Assembly: GCA_031296105.1 (NCBI GenBank)
Contig: JARLGJ010000046.1
Location: 22,866 to 86,865, forward strand
From: Acidobacteriota bacterium
GTDB taxonomy: Bacteria > Acidobacteriota > Terriglobia > Terriglobales > Acidobacteriaceae
Length of the DNA: 64,000 bases
Direction: 5' to 3'
A program made the position numbers and the translations under genes. How positions within the stretch are numbered: position 1 is the first letter of the stretch; every line of letters starts with the position of its first letter. Below the pieces are notes generated by a model, which was not told the origin of the DNA, made no database searches, and worked only from the letters and a program-made list of their open reading frames with translations. This document shows, piece after piece, positions 41,239 to 49,741 of this stretch.

Positions 41239-42438
41239 ATGGATCCAGTTCAAAATCCATTTTCACCCGGTGCAGGGAGTCGTCCCCCTGAGCTTGCCGG
41301 ACGTATGGAGATACGGGAGACGGTTGCCATTTGTTTGGCTCGGTTGCGTATTGGCAAAGCGGCAAAGAGTGTGATTATGGTAGGCCTTCGAGGTGTGGGC
41401 AAGACCGTACTACTCGATCAAATGCGGAAAGATGCCGAAGCGATCGGCGCACATACAGTCCGGATCGAATCGCCGGAAAATCGCTCATTGCCGGCACTGC
41501 TTGCCCCCCAGTTACGCCTAGCGTTGTTGCGTCTGAGCAAAATTGACGCAGCCAAGGAATATGCAGTGAAGGGGTTGCGGGCCCTCGCCGGATTTGCTGG
41601 CAAGCTCAGGCTCAAGTATGCCGACATCGAGGTTGGGATAGACTACGATCCCGAACCAGGGCTGGCTGACAGCGGTGATCTCGAGTCCGACCTCTCGGCT
41701 TTGCTGGAGGAGGTTGGCGTGGCGGCAAAGGGGGCCAAGACAGTCCTGGCCGTATTCATCGACGAATTGCAGTATGTCGAGAAGGAGCAACTCGCTGCTT
41801 TAATTTCCGCTCTCCACCGGTGTACCCAAGACGGACTTCCCGTCACCGTTGTTGCTGCGGGGCTTCCTCAACTGCGAGGCAAGCTGGGAGAAGCAAAATC
41901 CTACGCCGAACGTTTATTCGAGTTTCCCGTGATCGGTGCTTTAGGTGTACCAGATGCGAAAGCTGCGATTGAAAAGCCCGTCGAAAAGGAGGGCGCGACA
42001 ATCGTCGATCTTGCAGTGAGCCGCATCGTAAATGAGACGCAAGGGTACCCCTATTTCCTGCAGGAATGGGGCAAGCATACCTGGGATACAGCTCTCGGAA
42101 ACCGGATCACCCCGGAGGATGTCGAACGGGCCTCCACCGTGGCCATCGCAAGTCTGGATGAGAGTTTCTTCCGCGTTAGGTTTGACCGGCTAACCCCCGG
42201 TGAAAAGATATATCTTCGGGCGATGGCTGAGCTAGGGGCCGGACCTCATCGATCAGGTCAAATTGCAGAGCAACTTGGACGGACTGTCCAGTCTCTAGGG
42301 CCGATGCGGAGCGCCCTCATCACAAAGGGCATGATATGGAGTCCAACCCATGGTGATACAGCCTTTACGGTTCCACTGTTTGATAAGTTTATGAAACGAA
42401 TCATGCCTAGCGATGACTGGAAGAAATCAATCATCTAG
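41239..42438 (+). CDS. AAA ATPase of the ORC/Cdc6-like group
   Basis: A 399-residue ATPase with Walker A GLRGVGKTVLLDQM (near residues 54-67), Walker B VLAVFIDELQYV near 170 and a C-terminal winged-helix-like region (GPHRSGQIAEQLGRTVQSLGPMRSALITKG, about 335-365 when split). Such proteins occur as orphan ATPases in many genomic islands and may act on DNA or with toxins. ATG 41239 (MDPVQNPF) is chosen. The gene and its 120-bp leader are visibly richer in A and T than the neighbours, and codon choice is more mixed, suggesting recent acquisition. Its stop directly abuts the stop of the converging acyltransferase gene, with no gap. Confidence 0.75.
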   Translation: MDPVQNPFSPGAGSRPPELAGRMEIRETVAICLARLRIGKAAKSVIMVGLRGVGKTVLLDQMRKDAEAIGAHTVRIESPENRSLPALLAPQLRLALLRLSKIDAAKEYAVKGLRALAGFAGKLRLKYADIEVGIDYDPEPGLADSGDLESDLSALLEEVGVAAKGAKTVLAVFIDELQYVEKEQLAALISALHRCTQDGLPVTVVAAGLPQLRGKLGEAKSYAERLFEFPVIGALGVPDAKAAIEKPVEKEGATIVDLAVSRIVNETQGYPYFLQEWGKHTWDTALGNRITPEDVERASTVAIASLDESFFRVRFDRLTPGEKIYLRAMAELGAGPHRSGQIAEQLGRTVQSLGPMRSALITKGMIWSPTHGDTAFTVPLFDKFMKRIMPSDDWKKSII

Positions 42439-43566
42439 CTACGTAAAGTTAAAGTAGCGCTTCATCTTCAGGATGGGCTTCTCGTAATACTTGAACATGA
42501 GCGCCGAAGCCCCGATGGCGGCCGCGATGCGGATGATGACAATCGCTAGGTTGCCCGGAATACCATGGCCGTCGAGAGGCTTATCGACATAACCACCGAG
42601 AATTGAAAACACAAGTATATGAATTACATACAGGCCATAGCTAATCTTTCCGATGAAGAGTAGCCAGGGCCGGGTAAGCACTCGCACCCAGAGCGTGGGC
42701 CGGGGCGCGGCCTGTCCTAAAAGGGCCGAGAGCAGCATTCCGCCGAAGCCGAAGGCGAGCAGGGTATCGGTGTAGGGCGAGCCGACGCGCAGCATCAGCA
42801 GGACGCCGCAGAGGCCGATGAAGAGACAGGCGCGGGCGATCCAGCGCCATGCTGTTTGCGAGAGCGGATAGACGCGCAGGGCAATGGCGATGAGGGCGCC
42901 TATGGCGAGGCCGTCCAGGTGGGTAAGGGTATGCACCGGGGGGAGTTTGTCTCCGTAGAAGCGGCGCACCAGCGGCGAGATCGAGAGCATGACGATGGCC
43001 GCCAGGGGCAGCCAGCGGCGGGGCAGTTTGCGGGCGATGGGCGTCCAGAAGAGGTAAAACTGCTGTTCGATGGCCAGGCTCCAGGTGGGGCCAATGGCAC
43101 CGGGGAGCTGGAACCACGAGAGGTTCTGCACGAAGAAAATCAGCAGCAGCCACGGGGCGGTGGCCAGGATGTGGAACATCCACTTGTAGCCGCTGAAGAC
43201 GAACGGGAAAAAGCAGTAGTGCAGGAAGAGCAATAGGTAATAGACCGGCCAGATGCGCAGGAAGCGGCGGGCGTAGAAGTTGGCGTAAAAGCCACGGGTG
43301 GCGCCGTCGTCCAGGATGATGCCGGTGATGAGGAATCCGGAGAGGACGAAGAAGAGGCTGACGCCGGCCCATCCCCAGACAATGAACCTTTCGACGAAGG
43401 TTCCCGCCAAACGTGGCTGGCAATGGTAGAGCACGACGGCCAGGATGGCCAGCCCGCGCAGTCCGTCGAAGGCGGGGATGAAGTCGGGCAGCCAGGCCGG
43501 GCGCGCCCCGGCGTGGGGATGCGAAGGCGAAGGCGCGCCGGAGGCGGCGGAAACGGCCGAGCTCAC
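42439..43566 (-). CDS. acyltransferase family 3 membrane protein (OafA-like)
   Basis: A 375-residue integral membrane O-acyltransferase with about ten helices. Family features are the N-terminal FDGLRGLAILAVVLYH (conserved His/Arg region near 33-48), RRFLRIWPVYYLLL near 100 and the SLAIEQQFYLFWP-like segment near 163. It probably acetylates or succinylates a surface polysaccharide or lipid. The GTG start overlaps the thiG stop by 1 nt (TAGTG), so translation is coupled to thiG although the functions seem unrelated. Confidence 0.87.
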   Translation of the reverse strand: MSSAVSAASGAPSPSHPHAGARPAWLPDFIPAFDGLRGLAILAVVLYHCQPRLAGTFVERFIVWGWAGVSLFFVLSGFLITGIILDDGATRGFYANFYARRFLRIWPVYYLLLFLHYCFFPFVFSGYKWMFHILATAPWLLLIFFVQNLSWFQLPGAIGPTWSLAIEQQFYLFWTPIARKLPRRWLPLAAIVMLSISPLVRRFYGDKLPPVHTLTHLDGLAIGALIAIALRVYPLSQTAWRWIARACLFIGLCGVLLMLRVGSPYTDTLLAFGFGGMLLSALLGQAAPRPTLWVRVLTRPWLLFIGKISYGLYVIHILVFSILGGYVDKPLDGHGIPGNLAIVIIRIAAAIGASALMFKYYEKPILKMKRYFNFT

Positions 43567-44336
43567 TACTTGGAGATTCCTTCCATGGGCGAGCTGGCGG
43601 AGGCGTAGAGCTTGCGCGTCATGCGTCCGGCCAGGTATCCCTGGCGTCCAGCGAGGACGGCGTGCTTCATGGCCGAGGCCATCAGGACGGGGTTCTGCGC
43701 GCCGGCGATACCGGTGTTCATCAGCACGGCGTCAAAGCCCAGTTCGAGGGCCAGGGCGGCGTCGGAGGGCACGCCCACGCCGGCGTCCACGATGAGCGGA
43801 ACCGAAGTGATCATCTCGCGCAGGATGCGCAGGTTGGCCACGTTCTGGATGCCGAGGCCGCTGCCGATGGGCGCGCCCAGGGGCATGACGACCGCGGCTC
43901 CGGCGTCGAGCAGGCGCTGGGCGGCCACGGGATCGTCCGAGGTGTAAGGCATGACGGTGAAGCCTTCCTTTACCAGGATGCGGGTGGCTTCAATGGTGGC
44001 CGCCACGTCGGGATAGAGCGTCTTCTGGTCGCCGATGACCTCGATCTTGACCCAATCGCTCATGCCGACTTCGCGGGCCAGGCGCGCCACGCGGATAGCT
44101 TCCTCGGCCGTGTAGCAGCCAGCGGTGTTGGGCAGCAGAAAATACTTTTTGGGGTCGATGAAGTCGAGCAAGGATTCCTTGCTGCGGTCCAGGTTGACGC
44201 GGCGGAGGGCGACGGTGACCATCTCGGCGCCGCTGGCTTCCAGGGCGGCGGCGGTCTGCGGCCCATCCTTGTACTTTCCGGTTCCAACAATCAAGCGCGA
44301 TTGAAAGGTCTTGCCTGCAATAACGAGCGGATCCAT
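43566..44336 (-). CDS. thiG: thiazole synthase ThiG
   Basis: Forms the thiazole phosphate moiety of thiamine from deoxyxylulose phosphate, dehydroglycine/iminoglycine and ThiS thiocarboxylate. The 256-residue (beta/alpha)8 barrel has the Schiff-base lysine in [10 protein letters not shown] near 97, [11 protein letters not shown] near 50, [12 protein letters not shown] near 165 and [11 protein letters not shown] near 193, all family hallmarks. ATG 44336 is chosen. No thiS, thiF or other thiamine genes are adjacent. The start lies only 15 nt after a terminator-like hairpin, so expression needs readthrough or another arrangement. Confidence 0.94.
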   Translation of the reverse strand: MDPLVIAGKTFQSRLIVGTGKYKDGPQTAAALEASGAEMVTVALRRVNLDRSKESLLDFIDPKKYFLLPNTAGCYTAEEAIRVARLAREVGMSDWVKIEVIGDQKTLYPDVAATIEATRILVKEGFTVMPYTSDDPVAAQRLLDAGAAVVMPLGAPIGSGLGIQNVANLRILREMITSVPLIVDAGVGVPSDAALALELGFDAVLMNTGIAGAQNPVLMASAMKHAVLAGRQGYLAGRMTRKLYASASSPMEGISK

Positions 44337-44341
44337 GTGCC

Positions 44342-44377
44342 TATTGTAAAACGGCCTGTCCGGTGTGGACAGGCCGT
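44342..44377 (-). terminator. terminator or attenuator between the acyl-CoA synthetase gene and thiG
   Basis: On the minus strand an 11-bp perfect stem (44377-44367 with 44361-44351) and 5-nt loop are followed by TTTTACAAT. It ends the acyl-CoA synthetase transcript just before thiG. Confidence 0.75.
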
Positions 44378-44402
44378 GATGGAGGAAAGCTTGCAAAACA
44401 GT

Positions 44403-46205
44403 TCAGCGCGTTGCGGTGTGCTCGTGTTCGGCGTCGGATTCGGCGTAGAGACGTTCGATCTGCTCCTTGTAGCGCTGCTCCACGTTGCGGCGGCGCAGCT
44501 TCATGGTGGGCGTCAGGGTGCCGTTCTCCACACTGAGTTCTTCGGCCAGCAGCAGCACCTTTTTGAGGCGCTCAAAGCGCGCCAGTCCTTCGTTGACCTG
44601 ATCCACGATGATTTCGTAAAGGGCCTGCACCTTGGGGTTGGCGACAAGCTCCACGCGCGAGTTGTAGAGGATTCCCTGATCGCGAGCCCAGTCCTCCAGG
44701 AGGGTGAAGGCCGGAATGATGACCACCGAGGGGAAACGGCGGCGGTCGCCGAGGATGGCGGCTTCGGCCACCAGAGGATTGGACTTCAAGGTGTTCTCGA
44801 TAGGCTGCGGAGCGATGAACTTGCCGCCCGAGGTCTTGATGAGATCCTTTTTGCGGTCGGTAATGGCGAGGAATCCGTCCTCGTCGATGCGGCCGATGTC
44901 GCCGGTCTTGAACCAGTCGTCCTCGAAGGCCGCGGCGGTTTCGTCGGGCATGTTCCAGTAGCCTTTGAAGACGCTGGGGCCGCGGACAAGCAGCTCGCCG
45001 TCGCCGGCGATGTGCGCCTCAATGTTGTGCAGGGGACGCCCCACGGTGCCCAGGCGGCGCGCCTTGGGAGTGTTGACGGCGATGACCGGAGAGGTTTCGG
45101 TGAGGCCGTAGCCTTCATGGATGAAGAGGCCAATGTAGCAGTACCACTCGGCCAGCTCGCGGCCCAGCGGCGCGCCTCCGGAGATGAAGATGCGCACGCG
45201 TCCGCCCATGGCCTGCGCCACCTTGGTAAAGAAGAGCTTGTTGGCCAGCTTCCACACCAGTTGCCGCGGACGCTTGCCGTCTTCGATCAGCTTGCGGTGC
45301 GCCCAGCCCACGGACATGGCCCATCGGTAGATTTGCTTCTTGATCCCCTTGGCTACGCCGCGCTGTACCTGGTTGTAGATCTTCTCGTACACGCGCGGCA
45401 CGGCGACGAAGATTGTCGGCCGCAGCTCCTTCATCATGCGTGGCATGTCTTCCAGGTAGGGGCAGTAGGCGATGGTGACGCCGCGGAATAACTCGGCGTA
45501 GTCCACGTGGCGGGCGGTGATGTGCGAGAGCGGCAGGAAGCTGATGGCCAGATCCTGCCCCTGCATGAAGTCGAACTCCTCCAGAGAGACGCCGATGTTC
45601 GAGGCGATATTGCCGTGGGTGAGCATGGCTCCCTTGGGCACGCCGGTGGTGCCGCTGGTGTAGATGAGGGTGGCCAGGTCGCCGGGGCGCACCGCACGGG
45701 CGATGGCGTCCAGCTCGGCGGAGGGCTCGGTGGGGCCTTCGGCCATGAAGGCCGCCATGGAGGCCACATCGGAGCCTTCGGCGGGGGTGTCCATGAGAAT
45801 GACCGACTCGACCATCGTCTCCTGTTGAATGGAGCGCAGCTTGAGCAACTGAGCGGCGGTGGAGACAAAAACGGTTTTAGTGCCGGAGTGGTGGAGGAGA
45901 TAGGTGATCTGCTCCGCCGTGAGGGTGGCGTAGATGGGCACGGTAGCGGCGCCGCTGACCAGGATGGCCATGTCGGCGATGATCCACTCGACGCGGTTTT
46001 CCGCGAGGATGGCCACACGGTCGCCGTGGGTAATGCCGCGCCGAAGCAATTCGGCGGCCACGCCCATGACACGGCGGTAAAGGTCGTGCGAGCTGATGGT
46101 GTGCCATTGTCCGCCGGATTCAAACATCACTACGGCGGGCTGATTGCGCTCCACAATGGCATAAAAGATATCGACCAGGGTCTGCGGCTTCGGTTTGGCG
46201 TCCAT
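44403..46205 (-). CDS. long-chain acyl-CoA synthetase (AMP-forming)
   Basis: A 600-residue adenylate-forming enzyme that activates fatty acids to acyl-CoA. It has the phosphate-binding motif LIYTSGTTGVPKGAML near 190, GYGLTETSP near 345, the TGDIGRIDEDGF motif near 433 and DRKKDLIKTSGGK near 450, all characteristic of the FACL/FadD15-type family. ATG 46205 follows AAGGA at 6-nt spacing; longer in-frame starts read through the TetR gene region. The neighbouring TetR regulator is a likely controller. Confidence 0.9.
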   Translation of the reverse strand: MDAKPKPQTLVDIFYAIVERNQPAVVMFESGGQWHTISSHDLYRRVMGVAAELLRRGITHGDRVAILAENRVEWIIADMAILVSGAATVPIYATLTAEQITYLLHHSGTKTVFVSTAAQLLKLRSIQQETMVESVILMDTPAEGSDVASMAAFMAEGPTEPSAELDAIARAVRPGDLATLIYTSGTTGVPKGAMLTHGNIASNIGVSLEEFDFMQGQDLAISFLPLSHITARHVDYAELFRGVTIAYCPYLEDMPRMMKELRPTIFVAVPRVYEKIYNQVQRGVAKGIKKQIYRWAMSVGWAHRKLIEDGKRPRQLVWKLANKLFFTKVAQAMGGRVRIFISGGAPLGRELAEWYCYIGLFIHEGYGLTETSPVIAVNTPKARRLGTVGRPLHNIEAHIAGDGELLVRGPSVFKGYWNMPDETAAAFEDDWFKTGDIGRIDEDGFLAITDRKKDLIKTSGGKFIAPQPIENTLKSNPLVAEAAILGDRRRFPSVVIIPAFTLLEDWARDQGILYNSRVELVANPKVQALYEIIVDQVNEGLARFERLKKVLLLAEELSVENGTLTPTMKLRRRNVEQRYKEQIERLYAESDAEHEHTATR

Positions 46206-46249
46206 GCTCAGTCCTTCGACAACGCAATTGACTAAGATGCCGGACGAAA

Positions 46250-46825
46250 TTACTTTTGGAACCCCAATAAGATGATGTCCGCTACCGATTCCGCTACGTC
46301 TCCCAACTGATAATGTGAATCGTCGAGCACCCAGGAGGTAACCATTTCGTCCAGGGCGCCGAAAAAGCAATTGGCGGCAATTTTGTCGCGCAGGTCGGGG
46401 CGGAAAATGCCCTGTTCCTTGCCTTCGCGGATGGCTGCCAGCACCAGGCCAAAGTATTCCACCATATGATCGCTGGAAAAGGGCGCCAGGAAGCGGGCGC
46501 TCTGCCGAAGTTCCATCTGGAATACGACGGCCAGGTCGCGGTTTTCGGCCAGGGCCTCCAGATGCAGATGTGCGAGGCGGCGCAGCTTGTGGGCTGGCGA
46601 AGGCATTGCGCCCAGCTCGGTGCGAGCCCGGCTCATGAAGGCGTCAAAGGCCGTGTTGATGGCCGTCATGAGCAGCTCTTCCTTGTTGCGGAAGTAAAGA
46701 TAAATGGTGCCGTCGGCTACCTCGGCCCGCTCGGCTACATCGCTGACGCGCGCGGCATGAAAGCCCCGCTCGGCGAAGACGGAAACCGCCGCATCCAGGA
46801 TGCGTTGATATTTATCGCCAGACAC
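46250..46825 (-). CDS. TetR-family repressor (FadR-like)
   Basis: About 191 residues. The N-terminal helix-turn-helix (YQRILDAAVSVFAERGFHAARVSDVAERAEVADGTIYLYFRNKEEL, here in pieces) is a clear TetR domain, and the ligand-binding C-terminal domain has the HLHLEALAENRDLAVVFQMELRQS pattern seen in FadR-type fatty acid regulators of Firmicutes. It lies 44 nt upstream of the acyl-CoA synthetase in the same direction, fitting fatty-acid-responsive control. The start is uncertain: GTG 46825 is preferred, but the frame is open to TTG 46894. Confidence 0.82.
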   Translation of the reverse strand: MSGDKYQRILDAAVSVFAERGFHAARVSDVAERAEVADGTIYLYFRNKEELLMTAINTAFDAFMSRARTELGAMPSPAHKLRRLAHLHLEALAENRDLAVVFQMELRQSARFLAPFSSDHMVEYFGLVLAAIREGKEQGIFRPDLRDKIAANCFFGALDEMVTSWVLDDSHYQLGDVAESVADIILLGFQK

Positions 46826-46988
46826 TCGTGCTTGACTCCGTTTCTGACTTGCGCCGCCCCCGTCCCATCCCCACCCAAGTGGTTTAGAAAGCAACGGAAA
46901 ACAGCAACGGACAAGATAACTGAAAACGCATTCATTTTATAGTCCGGAATGAAAAAAGTTCTTCCGCGGCGGGGAGTTAGGCCGGAGG

Positions 46989-47015
46989 TCAAGTCTGAGG
47001 GAGCTTTGCCGATGA
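46989..47015 (+). promoter_or_regulatory. sigma-28 (FliA)-type promoter of the PAS-motA-motB operon
   Basis: TCAAGTCT (46989-46996), an 11-bp spacer and GCCGATGA (47008-47015) match the FliA consensus TAAAGTTT-N11-GCCGATAA at 13 of 16 positions with exact spacing. Initiation near 47021 would give a short leader with AGGAG (47023-47027) before ATG 47038. Confidence 0.7.
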
Positions 47016-47037
47016 GCTACGCAGGAGCCATCCGTTT

Positions 47038-47892
47038 ATGCCGGAAGTTGTGTCCGACCTATTCCGAAGTTTTGCCTCCGCCCTGCCGCTGGCCGCCTGC
47101 CTGGTGGATGCCCAGGCTCATGTGGTGTTTTGGAACGCGGCGGCCGAGGCGCTGACCGGCTACCAGAGCCATGATGTGCTGGGCCGGGAGTACCGCTCCG
47201 ACCTGTTGATACACCTGCGGGAGGGCCACGGCGGCACCGAGACTGTGTGTCCCGTGCGTGAGGTGCTGCGCAACGGAGGCTCGGTGATGGCCGAACTGTT
47301 CCTGCGCCATAAAGACGGCCACCGGATGCCGGTGCAGGCTTACGCCTTTGCCCTGCGCGGTCCAGAGGGTGAGGTGCTGGGCGCGGGGCAGGTGTTTACC
47401 GAGGCCGCGCAGTCGGCAGCCGAGGCGCCCAAGCTCGCCCACACCGACCGTGAGTTTGAGTGGGCCACGGGACTGCCGGCCTTTGAGGCGACGCGCGCGC
47501 ACCTGCGCGCCATCGACAGCGACTCGGCGCTGATTCTGATCGAGATGTCGCAACAGCAGTACATTTTGCAGCACGGAGGAGCGTTGCTGCTGCATCAGGC
47601 CATCCGGGTGCTGGCGCGCACGGTGAACGGACTGCTGCCGCCGCATCACTTCCTGGGTTGCTGGAGCGATGGGCGGCTGCTGGCGGTGGTTCCGGGCTGC
47701 TCTTCGGCGGCGCTGGACGAACTAAAGGAACGGCTGGCCGCCGTGGGCTCCGGCTGTGCGGTGAAGTGGTGGGGAGACCGCATTGCCATCGGTATCCGTG
47801 CGGCGGCTCATCTTTTACAGCCGCCGCTGACCGCAATTGAGTTACTACCGGCGTTGGAACGGGAACTCGCCGCTGCGAGCAGGGAAGAGTAA
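47038..47892 (+). CDS. PAS-domain protein with degenerate GGDEF-like C-terminus
   Basis: A 284-residue cytoplasmic protein. A PAS domain covers about 8-125 (ACLVDAQAHVVFWNAAAEALTGY ... GREYRSDLL, shown in part). The C-terminal part (about 145-284) follows the fold pattern of a diguanylate cyclase (ALILIEMSQQQYILQHGG, HQAIRVLARTVN, IAIGIRAA), but the GGDEF loop reads GCWSDGR, so it should be inactive and may bind c-di-GMP or a partner. Located 2 nt before motA behind a sigma-28-type promoter, it probably modulates motility. Confidence 0.7.
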   Translation: MPEVVSDLFRSFASALPLAACLVDAQAHVVFWNAAAEALTGYQSHDVLGREYRSDLLIHLREGHGGTETVCPVREVLRNGGSVMAELFLRHKDGHRMPVQAYAFALRGPEGEVLGAGQVFTEAAQSAAEAPKLAHTDREFEWATGLPAFEATRAHLRAIDSDSALILIEMSQQQYILQHGGALLLHQAIRVLARTVNGLLPPHHFLGCWSDGRLLAVVPGCSSAALDELKERLAAVGSGCAVKWWGDRIAIGIRAAAHLLQPPLTAIELLPALERELAAASREE

Positions 47893-47894
47893 GC

Positions 47895-48767
47895 ATGTTC
47901 ATCATCATCGGATTCGTTGTTGTCATCGGCGCTATTCTGGGCGGATACCTGATGGAGCACGGCAACCTGAAGGTGTTGGTGCAGCCGGCCGAGTTGATTA
48001 TCATCGGCGGCTCGGCATTGGGCACGCTGCTGGTTGCCAATCCTCTGCACGTCACCAAGAAAATCTTTGCCGGAATCATTGCCGCCCTGAAGGGATCGCA
48101 CTTCAACAAGGCCTTCTACCTGGATACGTTGAAGATGTTCTACGAGATCCTGAACAAGGCACGCAAGGACGGACTGCTGGCGATTGAGTCGGACATCGAA
48201 GAGCCGGACAAGAGCCAGATCTTCAACAAGTATCCGAAATTTGTGAAGAACCACCACATGCGCGATTTTGTGTGCGACACGCTGCGCATGGCGGTGACCG
48301 GCGGCATTGAGCCGTTCGACCTCGACCAGATGATGGACCTGGACATGGAAGTGTCGCACAACGACGAGAACACGCCGATCGCCGCGCTTTCGACGGTGGC
48401 GGACTCCCTGCCGGGGCTGGGCATTGTGGCCGCCGTGCTGGGCGTGTGCATCACCATGGGCGCCATCGGCGGACCGCCGGAAGAGATCGGCCACAAAGTG
48501 GCGTCCGCCCTGGTGGGAACCTTCCTGGGCATCCTGCTGTGCTACGGCTTCATCGGTCCGCTGGCGAGCAACATGGCGAAGCTGGCCGAGGAAGAGCACG
48601 CGTATGTGTACGTGCTGCGCGTGGTACTGATCTCGTTCATCAAGGGCGCGGCGCCGATACAGGCGCTGGAGTTCGGCAGGCGCGCCATTCCCGGACATCT
48701 GCGCCCCGGCTTTAACGAGATGGAGAAGCACTGCAAGGGCGGCGGCGCTCCGGCCGGGGGTGCATAG
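47895..48767 (+). CDS. motA: flagellar motor stator protein MotA
   Basis: A 290-residue stator subunit forming the proton or sodium channel with MotB. Four membrane helices are visible: two near the N-terminus (about 2-20 and 33-50) and two around 170-190 and 200-222, with a large cytoplasmic loop between (about 60-165) carrying charged residues that contact the rotor. PGLGIVAAVLGVCITMGAIG with the conserved channel prolines is typical of MotA. It overlaps motB by 1 nt (TAGTG). Confidence 0.92.
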   Translation: MFIIIGFVVVIGAILGGYLMEHGNLKVLVQPAELIIIGGSALGTLLVANPLHVTKKIFAGIIAALKGSHFNKAFYLDTLKMFYEILNKARKDGLLAIESDIEEPDKSQIFNKYPKFVKNHHMRDFVCDTLRMAVTGGIEPFDLDQMMDLDMEVSHNDENTPIAALSTVADSLPGLGIVAAVLGVCITMGAIGGPPEEIGHKVASALVGTFLGILLCYGFIGPLASNMAKLAEEEHAYVYVLRVVLISFIKGAAPIQALEFGRRAIPGHLRPGFNEMEKHCKGGGAPAGGA

Positions 48768-49645
48768 TGGCCAACAACGCACCGATCATCATTAAAAAGA
48801 AGGGCGGACACGGTGGTCACCACGGCGGTGCGTGGAAGGTGGCCTACGCCGACTTTGTGACGGCCATGATGGCCCTGTTCATTGTGCTGTGGCTGCTGAG
48901 CAGTAGCAAGGACGTGAAAGAGGCCGTGGGCGGATATTTCAAGGATCCGGATGGCTCGTCCAAAATGGCCGGCAGCTCGCAGTCGGGCTCGGGACAGAAC
49001 ATCACGCTGAACAAGGACAATATGAAGGAGATCAAGGACGCGCTGGAGAAACAGGTAAAAGCGCTACCGGACTTCGAGAAGCTGAAGAAGCACATCGACA
49101 TGACGATTACCTCGGAGGGCTTGCGCATTGAACTGAGCGAGGGCGAGGGCGCAACGTTCTTCGAGAGCGGCTCAGCGGTGCCCAGTGGCAGCGGCAAGGA
49201 ACTGCTGGTGGCGCTGGCCAAGGAGCTGGGAGACCTGCCGAACAACATCTCGATTGAGGGACACACCGACAGCACGCCATACTCCGGTAAGCAGAACGGC
49301 TACAGCAACTGGGAGCTGTCGGTGGACCGCGGCAACGCGGCGCGACGCATTATGGCCGCCAACGGAATCCGCGGCGATCAGGTGTCTCAGGTGCGAGGCT
49401 TTGCCGACCAGAGGCCGCGTCCCGGAGCCAAGCCGGACGATCCGGCAAACCGGCGCATCTCGGTGATTGTGCTTTACACAAGTAAGGCAGCGGATGCCGA
49501 ATCTTCGGACAAGGACGTTTTGAAGAGCAAGGACGAAGCTCCCAACAAGCAGGAGAAGAGCGAAGGCGGCAAAGAAGGCGAAGGTGCCAAGGGCGGCGAA
49601 GGGCACGGCGAGGCTAAGCCCAGCGGAGGAGAAGCCAAGCACTGA
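48767..49645 (+). CDS. motB: flagellar motor stator protein MotB
   Basis: A 292-residue stator subunit that anchors the motor to peptidoglycan. The basic N-terminus is followed by one helix with the essential channel aspartate in AYADFVTAMMALFIVLWLL (about 27-45), then a plug/linker region and an OmpA-type peptidoglycan-binding domain (about 140-240: FFESGSA, IEGHTDSTPY, NRRISVIV). A long Lys/Glu/Gly-rich tail (about 245-292) is an oddity beyond the domain. GTG start coupled to motA. Confidence 0.93.
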   Translation: MANNAPIIIKKKGGHGGHHGGAWKVAYADFVTAMMALFIVLWLLSSSKDVKEAVGGYFKDPDGSSKMAGSSQSGSGQNITLNKDNMKEIKDALEKQVKALPDFEKLKKHIDMTITSEGLRIELSEGEGATFFESGSAVPSGSGKELLVALAKELGDLPNNISIEGHTDSTPYSGKQNGYSNWELSVDRGNAARRIMAANGIRGDQVSQVRGFADQRPRPGAKPDDPANRRISVIVLYTSKAADAESSDKDVLKSKDEAPNKQEKSEGGKEGEGAKGGEGHGEAKPSGGEAKH

Positions 49646-49666
49646 AGCATGGTTCCGAGAAAGAGA

Positions 49667-49698
49667 AAGGCCCCGGTTTTGACGGGGCCTTAGCTTTT
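49667..49698. terminator. bidirectional terminator between motB and nuoN
   Basis: A 9-bp stem (AAGGCCCCG 49667-49675 with 49683-49691) and T-rich flanks on both strands serve the converging motAB and nuo operons. Confidence 0.85.
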
Positions 49699-49699
49699 G

Positions 49700-49741
49700 C
49701 AACCAGCGTAACTTGTGTAACCTGTGCAACCTTGAAACCTT
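49700..49741. repeat. decayed 9-bp AACCT tract downstream of nuoN
   Basis: About five imperfect 9-bp units (GTAACTTGT, GTAACCTGT, GCAACCTTG, AAACCT) next to the nuoN stop, resembling the degenerate end of the minisatellite at 5918-6015. Confidence 0.5.

Noticed and set aside
44337..44402. TPP riboswitch before thiG
   Set aside because: Only 66 nt separate the genes, occupied by a simple hairpin; the THI-box core (CUGAGA and its partner) is not seen.
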